A DNA stretch of 14,276 nt from Gammaproteobacteria bacterium (GTDB lineage Bacteria > Pseudomonadota > Gammaproteobacteria > SZUA-229), in the NCBI GenBank assembly GCA_011051475.1, contig DRLE01000207.1, positions 1 through 14,276 of the forward strand, written 5' to 3'. A model generated the notes under the pieces. That model made no database searches and was not told the origin of the DNA. It saw nothing but the letters and a program-made list of their open reading frames with translations. Every line of letters begins with the position of its first letter. Positions within the stretch are counted from its first letter, which is position 1. Below, piece by piece: positions 1 to 6,058 of this stretch. Made by a program: the position numbers and the translations under genes.

Positions 1-279
1 AATAAAATCAGGTAATTAACGCCGGACCAACATAAGCGTTCGTGTTTTACCGACTCGCCCCGGATCCCTGCCCCCAGACAGGTGGCGACCGCAGTTCAAT
101 CCGGGTCACAAATCACAGACAAGGCCAGCCATTTTAGCCAATTTCAGGCTTTTTGGAAAGCTCGGGTCCCGTGAAAGGATTGCGGACGGGTATTACACTG
201 AAGAAAAAGCGTTTTTGCCGCGAACGACGCAAAAGGCGCAAAACAGCACGCGTTTCTACAGCCAACAGTCAATAAACAC
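1..279. other. Non-coding left edge
   Basis: No convincing gene is seen here. On the + strand all three frames hit a stop within the first 19 bases, so any gene entering from the left on that strand has ended. The only structure I can name is one arm of the dispersed GCCGCGAA-type repeat at 217-243, described separately. I looked for an RNA gene around 90-110, where TTCAATCC resembles a tRNA T-loop, but the flanking bases do not pair. Confidence 0.5.
217..243 (+). repeat. Single arm of dispersed GCCGCGAAGGACGC-type repeat
   Basis: These 27 bases begin GCCGCGAACGACGC and continue with an A-rich GCGCAAAA tail. They closely match both arms of the inverted pair at 8739-8808 and, in reverse, the sequence around 2822-2850. 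The copy lies just downstream of the amidotransferase stop codon, a typical position for intergenic repeats. No open reading frame explains it. Confidence 0.5.
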
Positions 280-999
280 TCAATCCAGCCCGCCCAGCCA
301 GCTCTGGAAGAACAGTTCTCCCTGCACTTCCAGCTGATCGGCGTATTTTGCGGTATCGGCACGCAGCTGTTCGACACTGATGCCGGGCGTCTGCATGATT
401 TCGCCGATATGCCCGATAAACCACTTTTCCATGCCATGACGGGTAATCTCGGGATGAAACTGCAGACCCAGTACCCGCCGTCCGATTGAAAAGGCCTGGT
501 TGGTGAATTTCTGCGTGGAGGCCAGCAGCGTCGCACCCTCGGGCAGGTCGAAGGTTTCGCCATGCCAGTGCAGCATGGAGCAGTGCTGCTCGCCCAGATA
601 GCGCAGGGCGGAGCGCTCACCGGCCTCGGTCAGCTGCAGCGGATACCAGCCGATTTCCTTTTCCTCACCGCTGTAGATTTTTGCGCCCTGCGAGGCCGCA
701 ATCAACTGTGCGCCCAGGCAGATGCCCAGGGTCGGCTTGTCGGCGGCAATACGCTGCTTCAGCAGGGCCAGCTCTTCATCGATAAAGGGAAACATGCCGG
801 CATCATTCACACTGATGGGCCCGCCGAGTATCACCAGCAGTTCGTCAGACAGCGGATCGAGCTGGGACAGCTCATCATAGCCCGCCTCGATATAGTGAAT
901 GTCTGTCCCTTTCGCCTGTAATACGCTGGCAAAACTGCCCAGATCCTCGAAGGCTAGATGACGAATAATATTTACGGTTTCAGTTTTTTCCAATGACAT
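280..999 (-). CDS. Class I glutamine amidotransferase family protein (GMP synthase glutaminase-like)
   Basis: This stand-alone class I (triad) glutamine amidotransferase domain would hydrolyse glutamine or a gamma-glutamyl compound in the cytosol. Counting from the ATG at 999, the protein is 239 residues. An ILGGPIS oxyanion-strand motif comes first (about residues 57-63), then the nucleophile elbow GICLGAQ with catalytic Cys94, then QFHPE with His182 and Glu184. These complete the Cys-His-Glu triad, so the enzyme should be active. There is no synthetase domain, so its acceptor or substrate is unknown; close families are annotated only as GMP synthase-like amidotransferases. The start is uncertain: a TTG at 1026 extends the frame but has no ribosome site, the ATG at 999 lies one base from AGGAG, and a TTG at 993 lies seven bases from it. 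The gene is divergent from purC. Confidence 0.85.
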   Translation of the reverse strand: MSLEKTETVNIIRHLAFEDLGSFASVLQAKGTDIHYIEAGYDELSQLDPLSDELLVILGGPISVNDAGMFPFIDEELALLKQRIAADKPTLGICLGAQLIAASQGAKIYSGEEKEIGWYPLQLTEAGERSALRYLGEQHCSMLHWHGETFDLPEGATLLASTQKFTNQAFSIGRRVLGLQFHPEITRHGMEKWFIGHIGEIMQTPGISVEQLRADTAKYADQLEVQGELFFQSWLGGLD

Positions 1000-1005
1000 A
1001 CTCCT
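991..1005 (-). promoter_or_regulatory. Ribosome binding site bearing on the amidotransferase start
   Basis: On the minus strand AGGAG occupies 1005-1001. It is followed after one base by ATG (999-997) and after seven bases by an in-frame TTG (993-991). Seven bases is a normal Shine-Dalgarno spacing and one base is not, so translation may begin at the TTG. That would give a protein beginning M-E-K-T-E-T-V, two residues shorter than from the ATG. This is an inference from spacing only. Confidence 0.4.
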
Positions 1006-1049
1006 GCTCACATTCATATACCGCAATGCATATTTTAATGCCCCTGTGA

Positions 1050-1067
1050 TTTACGCTTTAGCGTAAA
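1050..1067. promoter_or_regulatory. Perfect 7-bp dyad in the divergent amidotransferase/purC promoter region
   Basis: TTTACGC and GCGTAAA flank a TTTA spacer in the 116-base gap between two divergent genes. The dyad is AT-rich, and its right half runs into a TAAAAT (1064-1069) that could serve as a -10 element, although no good -35 is seen 16-18 bases upstream. Its position suggests an operator acting on one or both genes. It does not match the BirA or PurR boxes as I know them, so no regulator is proposed. It could also simply be a small RNA hairpin. Confidence 0.35.
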
Positions 1068-1115
1068 ATAAGCACCCATAACTGAAAACTGATTTTACCC
1101 CATAAGTGCTCCCTC

Positions 1116-2000
1116 ATGCCCAAAGCCCTGCATACCAGCCATATTAAAAGCCTGCCCCTGCTGCACAGCGGCAAGGTACGCGAAATCTACGATATCGATG
1201 ACAAGCACATGCTGATTGTCACCACCGACCGCATCTCGGCATTTGATGTCATTATGCCAACGCCCATTCCCGGCAAGGGCGCCATTCTCAACGAGGTGAC
1301 ACAGTTCTGGCTGCACAGGCTTTCGCACATTATTCCCAACCATCTCAGCGACCTGAAGCTGGAAGACGTGCTGCCCGACGAGAAGGAACGCGCCGAGGTC
1401 GCCGGCCACGCCATGGTGGTCAAAAAGCTGAAAGCACTGCCGATCGAAGCCATTGTCCGTGGCTATATTATCGGCTCCGGCTGGAAAGACTACCAGGCCA
1501 CCGGCGCGATCTGCGGCATACAGTTACCCGAAGGTCTGCAGCTGGCCGACAAACTGCCGGAACCCATTTATACCCCTTCCACCAAGGCGGCAGTCGGCGC
1601 ACATGATGAAAACATCGACTATACTCAATCGGTAGAACTGCTGGGTGAAGAGCTGGCCCGGCAGGTGCGCGATGTCAGCCTGGCGCTGTATAAAGAAGCC
1701 GCCGACTATGCACTGGAACGCGGCATTATTATTGCCGACACCAAGTTCGAATTCGGACTGGACGAAGACGGCAGACTGACACTGATCGATGAAGTGCTGA
1801 CACCGGATTCTTCCCGCTTCTGGCCGAAAGACCAGTACGCACCGGGCAGCAGCCCGGTCAGTTTCGACAAGCAGTTTGTCCGCGACTACCTGGAAACCCT
1901 GGACTGGGACAAAACCGCGCCCGGCCCGGAACTGCCGGAAGACATCGTGAAAAAAACAGCCGAAAAATACGAACAGGCAAAACAGTTACTGATGCAGTAA
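1116..2000 (+). CDS. purC: Phosphoribosylaminoimidazole-succinocarboxamide synthase (SAICAR synthetase)
   Basis: This cytosolic enzyme of de novo purine synthesis joins CAIR and aspartate, using ATP, to make SAICAR. The 294-residue protein is the longer form of the family (yeast Ade1-like) rather than the roughly 240-residue form of E. coli. The N-terminal ATP-binding lobe has HSGKVREIY (17-25) and TTDRISAFD (36-44). EAIVRGYIIGSGWKDY (111-126), TPSTKAAVGAHDENI (153-167), DTKFEFG (208-214) and EVLTPDSSRFW (226-236) are the family signatures for nucleotide, CAIR and aspartate binding. All appear intact. The ATG at 1116 is the first in frame and starts at the expected place in the fold. The upstream sequence lacks a clear AGGAGG, so initiation may be weak. 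The stop lies 30 bases before bioD on the same strand, suggesting co-transcription. Confidence 0.95.
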   Translation: MPKALHTSHIKSLPLLHSGKVREIYDIDDKHMLIVTTDRISAFDVIMPTPIPGKGAILNEVTQFWLHRLSHIIPNHLSDLKLEDVLPDEKERAEVAGHAMVVKKLKALPIEAIVRGYIIGSGWKDYQATGAICGIQLPEGLQLADKLPEPIYTPSTKAAVGAHDENIDYTQSVELLGEELARQVRDVSLALYKEAADYALERGIIIADTKFEFGLDEDGRLTLIDEVLTPDSSRFWPKDQYAPGSSPVSFDKQFVRDYLETLDWDKTAPGPELPEDIVKKTAEKYEQAKQLLMQ

Positions 2001-2030
2001 ACGCTTTGCCGACAGATACAGGAGTTACCC

Positions 2031-2735
2031 ATGCAAGGCGTTTTTATCACGGGCACCGGCACCAATGTTGGCAAAACCCATATAGCCAGTGCGCTGGCAC
2101 GGGCGCTGGTACAGCGCGACATCAGGGTCATTCCCAAAAAGCCGGTTGAGTCCGGCTGCATCAGGCAGGGTGACGAACTGATTCCACAGGATGCGCTTAT
2201 CCTGAAGCAGGCCGCCGACTATCCCGGTGAGCTCGATGACATCTGCCCCTATCGCTTTGAACCCCCTATTTCTCCTGTGCGTGCGGCCACGCTTGCCAAC
2301 CGCATTGTCACCATCGAGCAGCTTGCCAGTGCCTGCCTGCAGGGCAGCGAAAACGGTTTTATCCTGGTGGAAGGCGCCGGCGGCTTTTATACGCCGCTGG
2401 CTGAAAACGGCCTCAATGCCGATCTGGCGCTGGCGCTGCAACTGCCGGTACTGCTGGTATCCGACGACCGCCTGGGCAGTATCAGCCAGGTGTTGCTGAA
2501 TACCGAAGCCATACAGAACCGCGGCCTGCATCTTATCGGCGTCGTGCTGAATGATCTTGACGGGCAACCGCGCGAATACATGGACAATACCGCCGATCTG
2601 CGCGAGCGCCTGAGCTGCCCGGTTTACTCCATACCCTATACACCCGGCAAGGAGGCGAAACTGCCCGAAGAACTGGTTGATTCCGTTATCAGCCACTCGC
2701 CGCTGGATGCCTCGCAGTTTCGGGTAGTGCGTTAG
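2031..2735 (+). CDS. bioD: ATP-dependent dethiobiotin synthetase
   Basis: BioD closes the ureido ring of dethiobiotin from 7,8-diaminopelargonic acid, CO2 and ATP, the penultimate step of biotin synthesis, in the cytosol. The 234-residue protein is close to the usual 225. Its P-loop GTGTNVGKT spans residues 8-16 with Lys15, and KPVESG (37-42) supplies Lys37 and Ser41, at the same numbers as in E. coli BioD. VEGAGGFYTPL (113-123) is the Mg/substrate loop, and VVLN (171-174) carries the adenine-contact Asn. An AGGAG seven bases before the ATG supports the start. It follows purC after 30 bases, and no other bio gene (bioA, B, F, C or H) is in the window. A weak stem (2804-2829) is the only terminator candidate downstream. 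Confidence 0.94.
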   Translation: MQGVFITGTGTNVGKTHIASALARALVQRDIRVIPKKPVESGCIRQGDELIPQDALILKQAADYPGELDDICPYRFEPPISPVRAATLANRIVTIEQLASACLQGSENGFILVEGAGGFYTPLAENGLNADLALALQLPVLLVSDDRLGSISQVLLNTEAIQNRGLHLIGVVLNDLDGQPREYMDNTADLRERLSCPVYSIPYTPGKEAKLPEELVDSVISHSPLDASQFRVVR

Positions 2736-2803
2736 ATAAGCTACACGGGAAACGCGGCGCTTCTGCAACAGGCCAGCAGTTCTCTACACCTCTCACAGCG
2801 CAC

Positions 2804-2829
2804 GGCAATAAAAAAGCTTTTGCCTTTTT
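2804..2829 (+). terminator. Weak candidate terminator for purC-bioD
   Basis: GGCAA (2804-2808) can pair with TTGCC (2820-2824), with further interrupted A-T pairs inside, and TTTTT follows at once (2825-2829). The stem is short and AT-rich, so this is a weak candidate. It is nevertheless the only stem plus T-run between bioD and the convergent genes. Confidence 0.3.
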
Positions 2830-2865
2830 CGCGCCCTTTGCGTCCTTTGCCTGCATGGATGCAGG
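2822..2865 (-). repeat. Reversed GGACGC-type repeat copy with adjoining palindrome
   Basis: Read on the minus strand, 2850-2822 gives GCAAAGGACGCAAAGGGCGC followed by an A/G-rich tail. It resembles the arms at 8739-8808 and the single arm at 217-243. It abuts the palindrome CCTGCATGGATGCAGG at 2850-2865. The match is clear in the GCAAAGGACGCAAA core and looser outside it. Confidence 0.45.
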
Positions 2866-2930
2866 TAAGGGGCGTGAGCAGGATGCGGTAGCTTTGCGGC
2901 AAATGACATTCCAGGGGAGTTCTGCATAAT

Positions 2931-3019
2931 GTCATCTTGAGCGAAGTCGAAAGATCTTCTGCCTCGCAGGCCGTTGATTGCACAGTGGCAAAAGATTCTT
3001 CGACTACGCTCAGAATGAC
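2931..3019. repeat. Inverted-repeat element, GTCATTCTGAGCG family (MITE-like)
   Basis: The left arm (2931-2960) starts GTCATCTTGAGCGAAGTCGA. The right arm (2991-3019), read in reverse complement, starts GTCATTCTGAGCGTAGTCGA. About 30 central bases separate the arms, giving an 89-bp hairpin-forming unit. A third copy of the arm lies alone at 14140-14170 after rpoD. The element sits just past the FKBP stop codon, where its hairpin might act on mRNA ends. It has no coding capacity, so any mobility would depend on enzymes encoded elsewhere. Confidence 0.75.
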
Positions 3020-3044
3020 AAAACAGGGATTAATCAGCCCTTAG

Positions 3045-3371
3045 CTAGCTGACGCTAACCAGCTCAACCTTGAATATCAGCGTCGCACCCGGCGGAATAA
3101 CACCACCGGCGCCGCGCTCACCGTAACCCAGCTCCGCCGGAATGGTCAGCTTGCGGGTACCACCAACCTTCATGCCGGCCACGCCCTGGTCCCAGCCGGC
3201 AATTACCTGGCCGGCGCCCAGCTTGAAGCTGAAGGTCTGGTCACGGTCCAGACTGGAATCAAACTTGCTGCCGTCTACCAGCCAGCCGGTGTAATGCACT
3301 TCAACGGTATGGCCGGGTTTGGCTTCTTCGCCTTCACCCACGATCTGGTCTTCTATTTCGAGTTCTGCCAT
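3045..3371 (-). CDS. FKBP-type peptidyl-prolyl cis-trans isomerase
   Basis: This is a single-domain FKBP of 108 residues, the same size as human FKBP12 and cytoplasmic because there is no signal peptide. It catalyses cis-trans isomerisation of Xaa-Pro bonds during folding. The pocket residues fall exactly one position later than in FKBP12: Tyr27, Phe37, Asp38, Val56, Ile57, Trp60 (in GQVIAGWDQGV), Tyr83 and Phe100. The end matches the family signature IPPGATLIFKVEL (92-104). No insert-in-flap domain is present, so it is a minimal FKBP and not a SlyD or trigger-factor type. AGGAG lies seven bases before the ATG. It lies downstream of fba but beyond a strong terminator, so it may be transcribed separately; no good promoter of its own is visible in the short gap. 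Confidence 0.94.
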   Translation of the reverse strand: MAELEIEDQIVGEGEEAKPGHTVEVHYTGWLVDGSKFDSSLDRDQTFSFKLGAGQVIAGWDQGVAGMKVGGTRKLTIPAELGYGERGAGGVIPPGATLIFKVELVSVS

Positions 3372-3401
3372 TTTTTCTCTCCTGTATCTAATATTTTATG
3401 G

Positions 3402-3430
3402 AAAAAAAAGGGAGCCGCAGCTCCCTTTTT
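3402..3430 (-). terminator. Rho-independent terminator after fba (bidirectional shape)
   Basis: GGGAGC (3410-3415) and GCTCCC (3420-3425) form a perfect 6-bp GC-rich stem around a CGCA loop. On the minus strand the stem is followed by eight T residues (3409-3402), a textbook terminator for transcription leaving fba. On the + strand a T5 run (3426-3430) also follows. It separates the carbon-metabolism cluster from the FKBP gene. Confidence 0.85.
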
Positions 3431-3450
3431 CTGTTACTGAAAATAATGGC

Positions 3451-4488
3451 TTAAGAATAGAAATCAACCATTTTTTCCAGTGAAACCGGCTTGATCTTGT
3501 CCGCATTGCCGGCACTGCCAAAGGCTTCGTAACGCGCCTTGCAGATTTCCTTCATGGCATTGGTCGATTCCTTGAGGAATTTACGCGGGTCGAAGTTAGC
3601 CGGGTTTTCGGACAGGTGCTTGCGGATAGCGCCGGTAGATGCCATACGCAGGTCGGTATCGATGTTAACCTTGCGCACACCGTTCTTGATGCCTTCAACG
3701 ATTTCTTCAACCGGAACACCGTAGGTCTGACCCATGTCACCACCGTAGGAGTTGATGATCTTCAACCAGTCCTGGGGCACCGAGGAAGAACCGTGCATAA
3801 CCAGGTGGGTGTCAGGAATACGCTGGTGAATTTCCTTGATGCGGTCGATACGCAGGATTTCGCCGGTAGGCTCCTGGGTAAACTTGTAGGCACCGTGCGA
3901 AGTACCGATAGCAATCGCCAGCGCGTCAACACCGGTCTGTTCAACAAAGTCAGCGGCTTCTTCTACACCGGTCAGCAGCTGATCCATGTCCAGCTTGCCT
4001 TCTGCGCCGTGGCCGTCTTCCTCGCCCATTTCACCGGTTTCCAGAGAACCCAGGCAACCCAGCTCACCTTCAACGGAAACACCGCCGGCGTGCGCCATTT
4101 TCACAACTTCTTTGGTTACATCAACGTTGTACTCGAAGCTCGAAGGGGTTTTCATGTCGGCCATCAGCGAGCCGTCCATCATTACCGAGCTGAAGCCGGA
4201 CTGGATAGAGCGCAGACAAACAGCCGGCTCTGAGCCGTGGTCCTGGTGCATAACAACAGGAATGTGCGGGTACATTTCAATGGCCGCGGAAATCAGGTGA
4301 CGCAGGAACGGTTCGCCCGCGTAGGAACGTGCACCGGCAGAGCCCTGCATAATAACCGGGCTGTTGGTTTCGTCGGCAGCCTGCATGATGGCATGCACCT
4401 GTTCCATATTGTTTACATTAAAAGCCGGCATACCGTAGCTGTTTTCAGCGGCATGGTCGAGTAACTGTCTGAGTGAAATTAAAGCCAT
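3451..4488 (-). CDS. fba: Fructose-bisphosphate aldolase, class II (Calvin-cycle subtype)
   Basis: This zinc-dependent aldolase interconverts fructose-1,6-bisphosphate with dihydroxyacetone phosphate and glyceraldehyde-3-phosphate; related enzymes also handle sedoheptulose bisphosphate. The 345-residue protein has HQDHG (81-85) with catalytic Asp83 and zinc ligand His84. Further zinc ligands are His198 in GTSHGAYK and His232 in MHGSSS. Phosphate-binding residues follow in NIDTDLR (275-281). The acidic, glycine-rich insert around 150-167 and the overall length fit the class IIB subtype rather than E. coli FbaA. AGGAG eight bases before the ATG supports the start. It lies 83 bases after pyk and ends just before a strong terminator, so it closes the tkt-gap-pgk-pyk-fba run. 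Subtype assignment is from memory of the family and less sure than the enzyme class. Confidence 0.95.
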   Translation of the reverse strand: MALISLRQLLDHAAENSYGMPAFNVNNMEQVHAIMQAADETNSPVIMQGSAGARSYAGEPFLRHLISAAIEMYPHIPVVMHQDHGSEPAVCLRSIQSGFSSVMMDGSLMADMKTPSSFEYNVDVTKEVVKMAHAGGVSVEGELGCLGSLETGEMGEEDGHGAEGKLDMDQLLTGVEEAADFVEQTGVDALAIAIGTSHGAYKFTQEPTGEILRIDRIKEIHQRIPDTHLVMHGSSSVPQDWLKIINSYGGDMGQTYGVPVEEIVEGIKNGVRKVNIDTDLRMASTGAIRKHLSENPANFDPRKFLKESTNAMKEICKARYEAFGSAGNADKIKPVSLEKMVDFYS

Positions 4489-4518
4489 TATGAGCTCTCC
4501 TGTTCTTAACTAGTCAAA

Positions 4519-4524
4519 ATTATA
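4519..4524 (-). promoter_or_regulatory. Possible -10 element of an internal fba promoter
   Basis: The 83-base pyk-fba gap is AT-rich and contains a perfect TATAAT on the minus strand (4524-4519), about 30 bases before the fba start codon. No convincing -35 lies 16-18 bases upstream; a TTGAAA exists but is about 24 bases away. An internal promoter is possible but weakly supported. Confidence 0.25.
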
Positions 4525-4571
4525 AAAAATCTTCGTGTATAAAACTGTTTTCAATCTTTCTTTGGGCCTTG

Positions 4572-5996
4572 CTATTCAACACTGACGATTTTCATCGTGT
4601 TGGTACCGCCGGCAGTATCGCCAAGCATGTCGCCACGTGTCAGAATAATGCGATCACCGAAACTGACAATCTTTTTCTGTTTCAGCAACTCGATCACGCC
4701 ACTGGTAATATGATGCGGCTCGATTTTATCAAAATCCGCCCGCACCGGATAAACGCCGCGATACAGGGTCACCCGGCTCAGGGTGCGCAGACTGGGTGTC
4801 AGGGCAAAAATCGGTATTCCCGAACTGATGCGTGACATCCACAGGCAGGTCGAACCCGACTGCGTCAGCGAGGCAATAACACTCACTTCCAGATGATTCG
4901 CGGTGTACATTGTAGCCATTGCGATGGCTTCATCAACCCTACCAAAGATAAGGTCAAGGCGATGATCGGACACCATGGCGATGCGCTGCTGCTCGGCATG
5001 CTCACAGATGCGACCCATGGCCCGCACGGTTTTTGCCGGGTACTTGCCCACCGCCGTCTCACCGGACAGCATCACGGCGTCGGTACCATCGAGTACCGAG
5101 TTGGCCACGTCGAACACTTCAGCGCGGGTCGGAATCGGGTTGTCGATCATCGACTCCATCATCTGCGTGGCGGTTATCACCACGCGATTGCGCCGGCGCG
5201 CGTTCTTGATCAGGCTTTTCTGCAGAGCCGGCAGCTCGGCGTCACCCATTTCCACGCCAAGGTCACCACGCGCCACCATAATCACATCGGAGGCATCGAT
5301 AATCGCATCGATATTCTCAATGGCTTCGGCGCGCTCAATCTTGGTAACAATACCGGCATCGCTGCCTTCGGCACGCACCAGTTCGCGGCAGTGCTTGACG
5401 TCGGCCGCGGTGCGGGCAAATGACAGGGCGATATAATCCACGCCCATGGCCACGGCCGCTTTCAGGTCCGCCTTGTCCTTGTCGGTCAGTGCCGGGGCTG
5501 ACAGGCCACCACCCTTGAGATTGATGCCCTTGTTATTGGACAGTTCAGAGGTATAAATAACCGTACAGCGGATCTCGTCACCTTCGACCTCCTGCACCTC
5601 CAGCTCTACCCGGCCGTCATCCAGCAGCAGAACATCGCCTTCCTTTACATCCTTCGGCAGATCCTTGTAGGTCAGGCCGACGCGCTCCTGCGTGCCTTCA
5701 TCCTTGCCCAGCGAAGCATCCAGGATAAAGGTTTCGCCCCTGATCAGCTGTACCACGCCGTCCTTGAACTTGTGCGTGCGGATCTTCGGTCCCTGCAGGT
5801 CGGCCAGAATACCGACAATACGGCCGCAGCTGTCACTGGCCTTGCGGATCTGTTCAACCCGGTTCGCCTGCTCCTCATGTGAACCGTGCGAAAAGTTCAG
5901 GCGGAACACATCCACACCGGCGCGAATCATCTCCAGGATGACCTCGAAGGAGCTGGAACCCGGCCCCAGGGTTGCGACTATTTTGGTTCTGCGCAT
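4572..5996 (-). CDS. pyk: Pyruvate kinase
   Basis: Pyruvate kinase converts phosphoenolpyruvate and ADP to pyruvate and ATP, the last and effectively irreversible step of glycolysis. The 474-residue protein has the full TIM-barrel signatures: RLNFSHG (32-38), LADLQGPKIRTH (64-75, where the B domain begins), TKIERAEAI (218-226) with the active-site Lys219, ARGDLGVEM (242-250) with Mg-binding residues, and ITATQMMESM (274-283). The C-terminal allosteric domain is complete, ending GGTNTMKIVSVE. The length and the start MRRTKIVATLGP suit a PykA-like form. The ribosome site is weak: GAGG lies well upstream of the ATG, and a terminator-like hairpin sits between pgk and this gene. Its expression may therefore be reduced relative to pgk. 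It is the only strictly glycolytic enzyme in the cluster. Confidence 0.95.
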   Translation of the reverse strand: MRRTKIVATLGPGSSSFEVILEMIRAGVDVFRLNFSHGSHEEQANRVEQIRKASDSCGRIVGILADLQGPKIRTHKFKDGVVQLIRGETFILDASLGKDEGTQERVGLTYKDLPKDVKEGDVLLLDDGRVELEVQEVEGDEIRCTVIYTSELSNNKGINLKGGGLSAPALTDKDKADLKAAVAMGVDYIALSFARTAADVKHCRELVRAEGSDAGIVTKIERAEAIENIDAIIDASDVIMVARGDLGVEMGDAELPALQKSLIKNARRRNRVVITATQMMESMIDNPIPTRAEVFDVANSVLDGTDAVMLSGETAVGKYPAKTVRAMGRICEHAEQQRIAMVSDHRLDLIFGRVDEAIAMATMYTANHLEVSVIASLTQSGSTCLWMSRISSGIPIFALTPSLRTLSRVTLYRGVYPVRADFDKIEPHHITSGVIELLKQKKIVSFGDRIILTRGDMLGDTAGGTNTMKIVSVE

Positions 5997-6016
5997 TTAA
6001 GTTTAGTTTTAACCTC

Positions 6017-6047
6017 AATAAAACAAACGGGACAGAGGTCCCGTTTG
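6017..6047 (-). terminator. Terminator or attenuator hairpin between pgk and pyk
   Basis: CAAACGGGAC (6024-6033) and GTCCCGTTTG (6038-6047) form a perfect 10-bp stem with a four-base AGAG loop. On the minus strand it is followed by TTTTATT (6023-6017), an imperfect U-tract. It starts about 12 bases past the pgk stop and ends about 20 bases before the pyk start. It could terminate a fraction of transcripts or protect the pgk 3' end after processing. Confidence 0.7.
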
Positions 6048-6058
6048 CTCATAATTTC

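Larger units (their letters stand above)
2736..3044. other. Repeat-rich convergent intergenic region between bioD and the FKBP gene
   Basis: This gap of about 309 bases holds no credible gene. From left to right it contains a weak stem followed by T5 (2804-2829), a reversed copy of the GGACGC-type repeat (about 2822-2850), a short perfect palindrome (2850-2865), and a long inverted repeat of the GTCATTCTGAGCG family (2931-3019). It separates convergent transcription units, where such elements commonly accumulate. Confidence 0.5.

Noticed and set aside
85..115. tRNA-like T-loop TTCAATCC
   Set aside because: The flanking bases do not form the T-stem, and no acceptor or anticodon stem is found nearby.
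3616..4233. A 205-codon frame antisense to fba
   Set aside because: It is a shadow of a certain aldolase gene, with no ribosome site and no recognisable motif.
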